From CAZTVF01 sp964616985 (GTDB lineage Bacteria > Planctomycetota > Phycisphaerae > SM23-33), in the NCBI GenBank assembly GCA_964616985.1, contig CAZTVF010000019.1, positions 1 to 56,123 on the forward strand: a stretch of 56,123 nucleotides of DNA. The letters run 5' to 3'. Positions 16,867 to 24,475 of this stretch are shown here, piece by piece. The notes beneath the pieces were generated by a model, which was not told the DNA's origin, made no database searches, and saw only the letters and a program-made list of their open reading frames with translations. Made by a program: the position numbers and the translations under genes. Numbering within the stretch: position 1 is the stretch's first letter; each line of letters opens with the position of its first letter.

Positions 16867-18408
16867 ATGAGCTCCACCTCCTACATCATCGAAGGCGGCG
16901 ACTACGAGCGGGGCGGCTCGGCATCGCGCAGTCTCAAGGAGCAGCTCAAGAAGATCGGCGCGCCGCCGGACGCCATCCGCCGCGCGATGATCGCCGCCTA
17001 CGAGGCCGAGATGAACGTGGTCATCCACGCCTTCAGCGGCACGCTGACGGCCACCATCAGCAAGGGCCGCATCGACGTGCAGGTCGTGGACAAGGGGCCG
17101 GGCATCAAGGACATCCCGCTGGCGTTGACGGAAGGCTACTCCACCGCGCCGCACCGGGCCCGAGAGCTGGGCTTCGGCGCGGGCATGGGCCTGCCCAACA
17201 TCCGCAAGAACAGCGACTTCTTCCACATCGAGTCCACCGTCGGAGCGGGCACGACGGTGACGTTCGGCATCATCCTTCGGCCGCAGGCGGCGAAGGCGTC
17301 GGCGCCCAACTCGCTGCACATCGAGCCCGGCAAGTGCCGGGAATGTTTCCGCTGCCTGCGGGCGTGCCCTGCGCGGGCGCTGCGGCTTCGCGGCGGGCGC
17401 CCGGCGGTCCTGGAATCGATCTGCATGGACTGCGCCACGTGCATTTCCTCCTGCCCGCACGGGGCGTTGACCATGACGGGCACCAGCGCGTCGCTCGAAT
17501 CGCTCCAGGGGGCGCTGCTGGTGGCGCCGCCGCCGCTGCTGGTGCAGTTCGGCCCCAACATCGGTCCCCAGGACGTCATCAGGATCCTGACGGCGCAGCT
17601 GGGCTTTGCCGGCGTCGTGGTTACCGAGGCGTGGGAGAACGCCCTGCACCTGGCGGTGCTGGACTACGCCCGCCACGAGGCCAAGGCGCTGCCCGTGATC
17701 TCGCCGATCTGCCCGGCCGTGGTCAACATCATCGAGATGCGTTTCCCGTCGCTGATTCCGCACCTGGCGCCGTTCGCGCCGCCGGTGGTGGCGGCGCACG
17801 AGCGTCTGTGCGGCCGGCGGGCGGCGTTCGTGGCCCTGTGCCCCTGCCAGCGGACAGCGCTGGAGGCGGTGAAGTCGCCGGCGGTGGAGATTCTACTGCC
17901 CTCGGCTTTGCGGACGGCGGCGCTGCCGCTGGCGCTGGCCCACCGCCAGCAGCAGGCCCCGCCGCCGTTCAAGGTGCCGGCCGACTACCAGCTCCAAGGC
18001 CAGCTGCAGGTGACGGGCATCGCCCACGTGATGAAGATCCTCGAGCTGACCGAGAACGGCATGATGGACGACGTAGCCGTCCTGGAGCTATACCTGTGCG
18101 AGAAGGGCTGCTTCGGTTCGCCGCTGCTGTCGGAGAGCCCCTTCGTGGCCGCTCATCGCTGGCATGAACAGGGCGTGCCGTGCGGCCTGCACGCGCAGGC
18201 CCTTCGCCGCCGCGCCCCGTATGCCCCGCGACAGGGCATGCAGCTGGACGAGGACATGACCAAGGCGATGACGAAGCTGGCGAAGATCGACGAGCTGGTC
18301 AAGACCCTGCCGGGCAAGGACTGCGGCCTGTGCGGCTGCCCCACCTGCGCCGCGTATGCCGAGGATGTCGTGCTGGGCCGCCCGGTCGGGCCATGCAGGC
18401 AGAAGTAG
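16867..18408 (+). CDS. GHKL ATPase fused to ferredoxin and [FeFe]-hydrogenase-like H domain (putative redox sensor kinase)
   Basis: 513 residues with four parts. (1) Residues 1-137: RsbW-like GHKL ATPase, with Asn50 in the N box, Asp75/Gly77/Gly79 and GFGAGMG (102-108). (2) Two [4Fe-4S] ferredoxin motifs at Cys157/160/163/167 and Cys186/189/192/196. (3) A hydrogenase large-subunit-like domain (about 210-420). It keeps the four cubane-ligating cysteines in order (Cys282, Cys327, Cys411, Cys415) but has Arg-Thr where the catalytic MPCxxK lysine sits and lacks the GGGQP tail. (4) A C-terminal Fe-S motif CGLCGCPTC (486-494). It probably senses redox state or H2 and phosphorylates or sequesters a partner; it is unlikely to be a catalytic hydrogenase. 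Similar proteins sit in the hydrogenase loci of thermophilic and clostridial anaerobes. The ATG has no clear Shine-Dalgarno and directly follows the heptad element. Confidence 0.8.
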   Translation: MSSTSYIIEGGDYERGGSASRSLKEQLKKIGAPPDAIRRAMIAAYEAEMNVVIHAFSGTLTATISKGRIDVQVVDKGPGIKDIPLALTEGYSTAPHRARELGFGAGMGLPNIRKNSDFFHIESTVGAGTTVTFGIILRPQAAKASAPNSLHIEPGKCRECFRCLRACPARALRLRGGRPAVLESICMDCATCISSCPHGALTMTGTSASLESLQGALLVAPPPLLVQFGPNIGPQDVIRILTAQLGFAGVVVTEAWENALHLAVLDYARHEAKALPVISPICPAVVNIIEMRFPSLIPHLAPFAPPVVAAHERLCGRRAAFVALCPCQRTALEAVKSPAVEILLPSALRTAALPLALAHRQQQAPPPFKVPADYQLQGQLQVTGIAHVMKILELTENGMMDDVAVLELYLCEKGCFGSPLLSESPFVAAHRWHEQGVPCGLHAQALRRRAPYAPRQGMQLDEDMTKAMTKLAKIDELVKTLPGKDCGLCGCPTCAAYAEDVVLGRPVGPCRQK

Positions 18409-18524
18409 AGTTCGTTATTCAGGTCGCCGGGTGTGACGCGGCAGGTTCGGTGACGAGGGTGGCCATCGGTTAGACTACGGCGAACCGCGCCGCCCGCCGC
18501 ACCGCTTGTTTTGCAGGAGACTAT

Positions 18525-18872
18525 ATGAACCTCAACGAGATCATCGACGCCCTGCACCTGGAGAACCTGACGCCAGCGCTGGCGACGGCGAAGGATGTGC
18601 GCGGCGGCTTCTCGTCGGACCTGCTCAGCGACGTGCTGGCCAATGCCCCTCGCGGAGGCGTGCTGGTGACGGTGCAGGTGCACCTCAACGTCATCGCGGT
18701 GGCGGTGCACGCGGAACTGGCCGCGGTGATCCTGGCCGCCGACCGCAGGCCTGATGAGACGGTCCTGGCCAAGGCCGTGGAGGAGGGCGTGGTGATGCTG
18801 GCGACGCCGATGAGCGTGTTTGACATCGTGGGCGAACTGTACGCGCTGGGGCTGCGGGGGCCGCTGCGGTGA
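18525..18872 (+). CDS. DRTGG-domain protein, hydrogenase-associated (copy 2)
   Basis: 115 residues, the same single-domain family as the protein at 16365. Core motifs are LLSDVLANAPRGGVLVTVQ, LAAVILAADRRPDETVLAKA and GVVMLATPMSVFDIVGELY. AGGAGA precedes the ATG by 6 bases. Its last bases GTGA form the start of the PHP gene, so the two are translationally coupled. Two divergent DRTGG copies in one locus suggest a hetero-oligomer or two ligands. Function is inferred from context only. Confidence 0.75.
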   Translation: MNLNEIIDALHLENLTPALATAKDVRGGFSSDLLSDVLANAPRGGVLVTVQVHLNVIAVAVHAELAAVILAADRRPDETVLAKAVEEGVVMLATPMSVFDIVGELYALGLRGPLR

Positions 18873-19600
18873 AGCGGCTGTACGCGGACCTGCACATCCA
18901 CACGGCCTTGTCGCCCTGCGGCGACCACGGCATGAGCCCGCCAGCCATCGTCCGCGCCGCCTCGCGGGCGGGGCTGGACCTGATCGCCATCTGCGACCAC
19001 AACGCCGCCGGCAACATCGCGGCCGTGCAGCAGGCGGCCGCCGGCGTGGTGGGCGCCCCCGTCGTGATTGCCGGCATGGAGATCACCACGGCCGAGGAAG
19101 TGCACATCCTGGGGCTATTCCCGACGGGCGAGGCCGCCCTGGCCGTAGAGGCGACGGTGCAGTCCTCGCTTCCGCGGGCCGACCGGACGTACTCCCGCCG
19201 CTTCGGGCGGCAGGAGCTGATGGACGCCGGCGGCGCCGTCACCGGCCTGTGCCCGGTTATGCTGGCCGCCAGCACCAGCCTCAACCTCACCGCCGCCATC
19301 GCCTTAGTGAAGCGCCACGACGGTCTGGCCGTCGCCTGCCACGTGGACCGACCGTCGTTTAGCGTCACCAGCCAGCTGGGATTCATCCCGCCCGATGCGG
19401 GGTTCGATGCGATCGAGATGTCGCCCCAGGCCTGGGAGGCGCGGATTGAGTCATTCCGTTCGCTCCACCTGCCGATGATCTTCTCATCGGACAGCCACTA
19501 CCCCTCGCAGATCGGCGGGGTGAAGATGGCCATGGCGATCAACGAACCGAGCTTCGACGAGCTGCGTCGGGCGTTCGAGGAAGGCCCCAGCAGTGCGTGA
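18869..19600 (+). CDS. PHP-domain metal-dependent phosphoesterase, hydrogenase-associated
   Basis: 243 residues starting with a GTG that overlaps the previous stop. PHP metal ligands are visible as DLHIHTALSPCGD near the N-terminus, ICDHNAAGN, the Glu of GMEITTAEE, the His of EVHILG and ACHVDRP, and FSSDSHYP near the end. PHP proteins hydrolyse phosphoesters with a trinuclear metal site. In this genomic setting the substrate is unknown. An obvious hypothesis is removal of a phosphate placed by the GHKL ATPases on either side. The 8-base overlap with the next gene indicates tight operon structure. Confidence 0.85.
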   Translation: MKRLYADLHIHTALSPCGDHGMSPPAIVRAASRAGLDLIAICDHNAAGNIAAVQQAAAGVVGAPVVIAGMEITTAEEVHILGLFPTGEAALAVEATVQSSLPRADRTYSRRFGRQELMDAGGAVTGLCPVMLAASTSLNLTAAIALVKRHDGLAVACHVDRPSFSVTSQLGFIPPDAGFDAIEMSPQAWEARIESFRSLHLPMIFSSDSHYPSQIGGVKMAMAINEPSFDELRRAFEEGPSSA

Positions 19601-20132
19601 ACTATCGCTTCACATCCTGGACCTGATCGAGAACTCGCTGGCGGCCGGGGCCAGGACGATCGAGATCGCCGTGACGGCCGACGCGGCGGGCGACCGGCTG
19701 ACGATCGAAGTCGACGACGACGGGCGCGGGTTCGCCGTGCCGCCGGCGGTGGCGCTCGACCCCTTCTACAGCACTAAGAGCGGCAAGCGGACGGGGCTGG
19801 GCCTGAGCCTTTTCGCCGCCTCGTGCCAGCGGGCCGGCGGGCCGCTGGAGCTGGGCCGTTCTCCGCTAGGCGGGGCTCAGGTGAAGGCGACGATGCAGCT
19901 GGGACACATCGACCGCGCGCCGATGGGCGACCTTGGGGCTACTTTCACAGCGATGGCGGTGACGAACCCATCGGTAGAACTACGGTTGAGGCTCTTTGCC
20001 GGCGGCCAGGAGGCGTTCTTCCGCAGCGCCGCGGGTGGAAACAGCCCCGGTTCATCGTTCAAAGACGCGGATTCTGCAAAAAAACTTTCGCGGCAGATTC
20101 ACAGTTTTCTCACAAAAGCAGGGATGTTTTAG
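19593..20132 (+). CDS. Stand-alone GHKL (histidine-kinase-like/anti-sigma-like) ATPase
   Basis: 179 residues; GTG start overlaps the PHP gene by 8 bases. It contains only the ATP-binding domain: N box LIENSLAAGA, DDDGRGF, KRTGLGLSLF. There is no dimerisation/phosphoacceptor helix and no sensor domain. The last 40 or so residues (SFKDADSAKKLSRQIHSFL) are unlike the family and their codons are distinctly AT-richer, which may reflect a recently acquired 3' end. It is the second GHKL domain of the locus and the last gene before the AT-rich operator region. It could phosphorylate a protein partner or act as an RsbW-like switch. Confidence 0.8.
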   Translation: MRELSLHILDLIENSLAAGARTIEIAVTADAAGDRLTIEVDDDGRGFAVPPAVALDPFYSTKSGKRTGLGLSLFAASCQRAGGPLELGRSPLGGAQVKATMQLGHIDRAPMGDLGATFTAMAVTNPSVELRLRLFAGGQEAFFRSAAGGNSPGSSFKDADSAKKLSRQIHSFLTKAGMF

Positions 20133-20135
20133 AAG

Positions 20136-20389
20136 TTTTCACAGCTAAAAACGGTACTATTTCCATGTTTGGGGGCTGTTTTCGCCACAATTCTTGCTGG
20201 TTCTTGAGCTTAACTCCCAAGTAACAGCGATTTGTCAGTTTTCACAGAGCTGTGAAAAGAGCGACGATGACTGCGCCGGAGACGCCGGGCTCTTTGCACA
20301 AGGTGGTCCCGATCCATGGACCTGACGAAAGGCGGCCGATAAAAGGGCTTTGAGAAAATTTTCACAAGGCGTAGAATCATCCCTAGCAT
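20136..20389 (+). promoter_or_regulatory. Hydrogenase operon promoter/operator region with TTTTCACA boxes
   Basis: This AT-rich spacer contains a 20-base near-palindrome TTTTCACAGAGCTGTGAAAA (20239-20258; 9-bp arms, 2-base centre). Single boxes TTTTCACAG (20136-20144) and TTTTCACAA (20359-20367) and two degraded forms (TTTTCTCACA near 20105, TTTTCGCCACA near 20179) accompany it. The last box overlaps a candidate -35, TTCACA (20361-20366), spaced 17 bases from a -10 TAGCAT (20384-20389), 56 bases before hydC. A regulator bound there would block RNA polymerase. The box order is the reverse of the Rex consensus (TTGTGA...TCACAA), so Rex is not a simple match. The regulator is unknown. Confidence 0.55.
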
Positions 20390-20444
20390 TTAAAAAATTC
20401 TCCTACCCATCTCTTGGGCGCCCCTCGGGCGGAAAGGATTGCCG

Positions 20445-20969
20445 ATGATCGAAAAGGCCACGTGTTCCTGCGGCGAAGCATCGCAGGAGGAACTCATGGG
20501 CAGGCTCGACGAAGTCCTCGCCCAGTACAAGGACAAGGCCGGGGCCCTGATCCCCGTGCTGCAGTTGGCGCAGGGCATCTTCGGCTACCTGCCCCAGGAC
20601 GTCCTCAAGCACATCAGCCTCAAAATGAACAAGCCCTACAGCGAGGTCGCCGGTGTGGTGAGCTTCTACTCGTTCTTCACCACCATCCCCCGCGGCAAGA
20701 ACCTCGTCCGCGTCTGCATGGGCACCGCCTGCTACGTCCGAGGCGGCAGCCGCGTCCTGGAGGCGATGAAGCAGAAGCTCGGCATCGACGTCGGCGAGAC
20801 CACCAAGGACCGCATGTTCTCCCTCGAGATCGCCCGCTGCTTCGGCGCGTGCGGCCTGGCCCCCGTCATCACCGTCAACGACGAGGTCCATCACCGCGTC
20901 AAGGCCAACCGTATTGAAGACATCCTGGGCCGCTACCGCGAGGCGGCCCCGGCGAAAGGCAAGGCATGA
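20445..20969 (+). CDS. hydC: NuoE-like [2Fe-2S] subunit of bifurcating [FeFe]-hydrogenase (HydC/HndA)
   Basis: 174 residues of the 24-kDa complex I subunit family. The thioredoxin-like domain carries the [2Fe-2S] ligands Cys91, Cys96, Cys132 and Cys136 (CMGTAC, RCFGAC). The helical N-terminal part (LIPVLQLAQGIFGYLP, SEVAGVVSFYSFF) is typical. In trimeric/tetrameric hydrogenases this subunit passes electrons between the flavin subunit and the rest. An additional CSCG (Cys7, Cys9) lies at the N-terminus. ATG 20445 with AAAGGA 6-8 bases upstream was chosen over a TTG two codons earlier. It shares ATGA with the next gene. Confidence 0.92.
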   Translation: MIEKATCSCGEASQEELMGRLDEVLAQYKDKAGALIPVLQLAQGIFGYLPQDVLKHISLKMNKPYSEVAGVVSFYSFFTTIPRGKNLVRVCMGTACYVRGGSRVLEAMKQKLGIDVGETTKDRMFSLEIARCFGACGLAPVITVNDEVHHRVKANRIEDILGRYREAAPAKGKA

Positions 20970-21340
20970 CCATGACCCGAATCAACAGTGCCGCCGACCT
21001 GGCGGGCGTTCGTGAAAGAGCCCTGGCCGAGATCGAACTGCGCAACGGCCAGAAGGAAATGCGCATCACCGTTCACATGAGCACCTGCGGCATCGCCGCC
21101 GGGGCTCGCGACATCCTGCAGGCCCTGATCTCGGCCCTGGGCGCCGTGGAGGCCGACAACGTCTCCCTCCAGCAGAGCGCGTGCGCGGGCCTGTGCGACC
21201 AGGAACCCATGATCACGCTGACCGACAAGGGCGGGCAGGTCTATCGCTACGGCCGGCTGAACAAGCACAAGGTCGGGCAGATCGTCCGCGAGCACGTGGT
21301 GCGTGGCAACCCCTTGGGCGAATACCTTCTGAAGGCGTAA
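20966..21340 (+). CDS. Thioredoxin-like [2Fe-2S] ferredoxin subunit (HndB-like)
   Basis: 124 residues. The thioredoxin-like [2Fe-2S] domain contains MSTCGIAAGA and ACAGLCDQEP, a C-x4+/C-x3-C arrangement like the fourth subunit (HndB) of Desulfovibrio-type NADP-reducing hydrogenase and the N-terminal domain of HydB. Here the same fold is also present at the N-terminus of the next protein, so the complex has two copies. The start overlaps hydC by ATGA, and a second ATG two codons later is equally possible. Confidence 0.85.
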   Translation: MTMTRINSAADLAGVRERALAEIELRNGQKEMRITVHMSTCGIAAGARDILQALISALGAVEADNVSLQQSACAGLCDQEPMITLTDKGGQVYRYGRLNKHKVGQIVREHVVRGNPLGEYLLKA

Positions 21341-21344
21341 GCCA

Positions 21345-24300
21345 GTGAAGAAAGAGAGCGGCTTAATGAATAGCGTCAGGACTCATGTTCTCGTGTGCAC
21401 CGGCGGCGGCTGCATCGCCTCGGGCGCCTTGGAGGTCAGCGATGCCCTCCGCAAATGCATCAATAAGCACGGGCTGGCCGACGAGGTGAAGGTGATCGAG
21501 ACCGGCTGCCTGGGCCCCTGCGTGGTCGGCCCGGTGGCCGCCATCTACCCCGACGGCGTCTTCTACCAGAACATCCGCCCCGATGACGCCGAGGACATCG
21601 TCCAGGAGCACCTCCTTAAGGGCCGCATCGTCGAGCGCCTGGTGCACAAGAGCCCCGCGGGCACGGCCAAGCCCAACCTGCACGAGATCGGCTTCTTCCA
21701 GAAGCAGGTCAAGATCGTGCTGCGGAACTGCGGCCTGATCGACCCGCTGAAGATCGAGGAATACATCGCCCGCGAGGGTTACGCGGCCCTAGCCAAGGCC
21801 CTGACGGAGATGAAGCCCGACGACGTGATCGACGTGGTCAAGAAGTCCGGCCTTCGCGGCCGCGGCGGCGCGGGCTTCCCCACGGGCATGAAGTGGGGCT
21901 TCACCCGCAAGGCCGCCGGCGACGTGAAATACATCCTGTGCAACGGCGACGAGGGCGACCCCGGCGCGTTCATGGATCGCAGCGTCCTCGAAGGCGACCC
22001 CCACAGCGTCATCGAGGGCATGACCATCGCCGGCTACGCCATCGGCTGCCGCCAGGGCTACGCGTACATCCGCGCGGAATACCCGCTGGCCGTCGAGCGG
22101 TTCGGCAAGGCCCTGGAGCAGGCCCGCGAGTATGGCCTCTTGGGCAAGAACATCATGAACACGGGGTTCGACTTCGACATCGAGATCCGCATGGGCTCCG
22201 GCGCCTTCGTCTGCGGCGAGGAGACGGCCTTGATGACCTCGATCGAGGGCAACCGCGGCGAGCCTCGCCCGCGTCCCCCGTTCCCGGCCAACAAGGGCCT
22301 CTGGGGCAAGCCCAGCTGCCTGAACAACGTCGAGACCTTCGCCAACATCGCCCCGATCCTGCTCAAGGGCCCGCAGTGGTACGCCAGCTACGGCACCGAC
22401 AAGAGCAAGGGCACCAAGGTCTTCGCCCTGGCCGGGGCCGTGGTGAACACGGGCATGGTGGAGGTGCCCGTCGGCATGCCGCTGGGCGAGATCATCTACG
22501 ACATCGGCGGCGGCGTTCCCAACGGCAAGCATTTCAAGGCCGCACAGATGGGCGGGCCCTCCGGCGGATGCATTCCCAAGGAACACCTCAACGTGCCGGT
22601 CGATTACGAGTCGCTCAACGAGCTGGGCGCCATCATGGGCTCGGGCGGCATGATCGTCATGGACGAGGACAGCTGCATGGTCGACGTCGCCCGATTCTTC
22701 CTGGACTTCGTGCAGGATGAATCGTGCGGCAAGTGCCCCCCCTGCCGCGTGGGCACCAAGCGCATGCTCGAGATCGTCACCCGCATCTGCGAAGGCAAGG
22801 GCGAGGAAGGCGACATCGAGAAGCTCATCGAGCTGGGCACGCAGATCAAGGACACGGCCCTGTGCGGCCTGGGGCAGACGGCCCCCAACCCCGTCCTGAG
22901 CACCATCCGCTATTTCCGCAGCGAGTACGAGGCCCACATCCGCGACAAGAAGTGCCCCGCGGGCGTCTGCCCGGCCCTGGTCAAGGCGCCGTGCTCCAAC
23001 GCCTGCCCGGCGGGCGTGAACATCCCGGGCTTCGTCTCGCTCATCGGCGAGAAGCGCTACGCCGAGGCCCTGCAGCTGCACCGCGAGCGCAACCCCTTCG
23101 CCTCCGTCTGCGCCCGCGTCTGCTTCCACACCTGCGAAGACAAGTGCCGCCGCAGCGCCTTGGACGAATCCCTCTCCATCCGCGGCCTCAAGCGTTTCAT
23201 GGCCGAGCAGGAAGTGGTCGTCCAGCTGCCGCAGGCGCTGGAGAGCGACCAGAACGCCAAGCGCAAGATCGCGATCGTCGGGGCGGGCCCTGCCGGCCTG
23301 TCGTGCGGTTACTTCCTCGCCCGCCTGGGATACAACCCGACGGTGTTCGAGTCCGAGCCGCGCCCCGGCGGCATGCTGGTGCAGGCGATTCCCGCCTACC
23401 GCCTGCCGCGCGAAGAGCTCGCCCGTGAGGTCCGCATGATCGAGCGGATGGGCGTGACGATCGAGACCAACAGCAAGCTCGGGCGCGACTTCACGCTCGA
23501 GAGCCTCAAGAAGGACGGCTACGAGGCCGCCTTCCTGGCCGTGGGCGCGCCCCTGGGCACCAAGATGGGCCTGCCGGGCGAGGACGCCGAGGGCGTCAGC
23601 GAAGCCCTGCGGTTCCTTCGCGAGTACAACATCCGCGGCTCGGCGCCTGTCGGGCGCCAGGTCGTGGTCATCGGCGGCGGCAATGCCGCCATCGACGCCG
23701 CACGCACGGCCATCCGTCTGGGGGCCGAGTCGGTCACCGTCCTCTACCGCCGCACGCGGGCCGAAATGCCCGCCTACGAGGAAGAGGTGGAAGAGGCCGA
23801 GCATGAGGGCATCGAGCTGCGCGTGCTGACCGCCCCCATCGAGATTGTGTCCCGCAACGGCAAGGTCAGCGGCGTCAAGTGCCGCCAGATGGTCCTGGGC
23901 GAGTTCGACCGCAGCGGCCGCCGCCGCCCGGTGGCCGGACAGGAGGAGTTCATCGTCCCCTGCGACCAGGTCATCGCCGGCATCGGGCAGGCGCTGGAGA
24001 CCAAGGAGATCCTGACCGGTTGCGACCTGAAGCTCAACAAGAACGGCTTCATCGAAGTGAACCCCGCGACGATGCAGTCGTCGGTGGATTGGATTTTCGC
24101 CGGCGGCGACGCCGTCCTGGGCCCTGCCTCGGTGGTCGAGGCGATCTCGGCCGGCGAGAAGGCGGCCGTGGGCATCGACAAGTTCTTCACCGGCGAGGAG
24201 CACGCGTTCTGGCGTGAGTACAAGCCGGTGGACACGGCCTTCGACCCCGCCGCCGACCCCGTGCAGTACCCGCGGGCCAAGAGCCAGCTGCTGCCGGTGA

Positions 24301-24407
24301 AGAAACGCAAGAACAACTTCCAGGAAGTGGAACTGCCCTGGTCCGACGGCGTGGCCCGGCGCGAGGCACTGCGTTGCCTCCGCTGCGACTACCGGTGCGA
24401 GAAGTAG
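21345..24407 (+). CDS. hydB: HydB/NuoF-type flavoprotein fused to a GltD-like FAD oxidoreductase
   Basis: 1020 residues. An N-terminal thioredoxin-like [2Fe-2S] domain (Cys18, 23, 55, 59) is followed by the NuoF/HydB body (about 110-540), with the NAD(H)/FMN motifs SGLRGRGGAGFPTGMKW and NRGEPRPRPPFP and the [4Fe-4S] site Cys461/464/467 with Cys507. The usual C-terminal ferredoxin domain of HydB is absent. Instead residues about 545-1020 form a GltD/NfnB-like module: an Fe-S entry motif CSNACPAGVNIPG (from Cys550), a FAD fold (GAGPAGLSCGYFLA, about 646), an NAD(P) fold (GGGNAAIDAARTAIRLGA, about 777) and a last Cys cluster CLRCDYRC. The subunit should thus bind FMN and FAD and two pyridine nucleotides. 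GTG 21345 is used here; ATG 21366 is an alternative. Confidence 0.9.
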   Translation: MKKESGLMNSVRTHVLVCTGGGCIASGALEVSDALRKCINKHGLADEVKVIETGCLGPCVVGPVAAIYPDGVFYQNIRPDDAEDIVQEHLLKGRIVERLVHKSPAGTAKPNLHEIGFFQKQVKIVLRNCGLIDPLKIEEYIAREGYAALAKALTEMKPDDVIDVVKKSGLRGRGGAGFPTGMKWGFTRKAAGDVKYILCNGDEGDPGAFMDRSVLEGDPHSVIEGMTIAGYAIGCRQGYAYIRAEYPLAVERFGKALEQAREYGLLGKNIMNTGFDFDIEIRMGSGAFVCGEETALMTSIEGNRGEPRPRPPFPANKGLWGKPSCLNNVETFANIAPILLKGPQWYASYGTDKSKGTKVFALAGAVVNTGMVEVPVGMPLGEIIYDIGGGVPNGKHFKAAQMGGPSGGCIPKEHLNVPVDYESLNELGAIMGSGGMIVMDEDSCMVDVARFFLDFVQDESCGKCPPCRVGTKRMLEIVTRICEGKGEEGDIEKLIELGTQIKDTALCGLGQTAPNPVLSTIRYFRSEYEAHIRDKKCPAGVCPALVKAPCSNACPAGVNIPGFVSLIGEKRYAEALQLHRERNPFASVCARVCFHTCEDKCRRSALDESLSIRGLKRFMAEQEVVVQLPQALESDQNAKRKIAIVGAGPAGLSCGYFLARLGYNPTVFESEPRPGGMLVQAIPAYRLPREELAREVRMIERMGVTIETNSKLGRDFTLESLKKDGYEAAFLAVGAPLGTKMGLPGEDAEGVSEALRFLREYNIRGSAPVGRQVVVIGGGNAAIDAARTAIRLGAESVTVLYRRTRAEMPAYEEEVEEAEHEGIELRVLTAPIEIVSRNGKVSGVKCRQMVLGEFDRSGRRRPVAGQEEFIVPCDQVIAGIGQALETKEILTGCDLKLNKNGFIEVNPATMQSSVDWIFAGGDAVLGPASVVEAISAGEKAAVGIDKFFTGEEHAFWREYKPVDTAFDPAADPVQYPRAKSQLLPVKKRKNNFQEVELPWSDGVARREALRCLRCDYRCEK

Positions 24408-24475
24408 GTCGGCCGCCAGGGAACAACAGACTCAGACGAAGTCCTGATGCAGCACTAGAGGAAAGGTAACGAGCT

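Noticed and set aside
20239..20258. Rex or CRP/FNR binding site
   Set aside because: The half-sites TTTTCACA...TGTGAAAA are in the opposite order to Rex (TTGTGA...TCACAA) and do not match CRP (TGTGA-N6-TCACA) or FNR (TTGAT-N4-ATCAA).
21789..24203. 804-codon antisense frame inside hydB
   Set aside because: Antisense shadow of a gene with unmistakable NuoF and GltD motifs.
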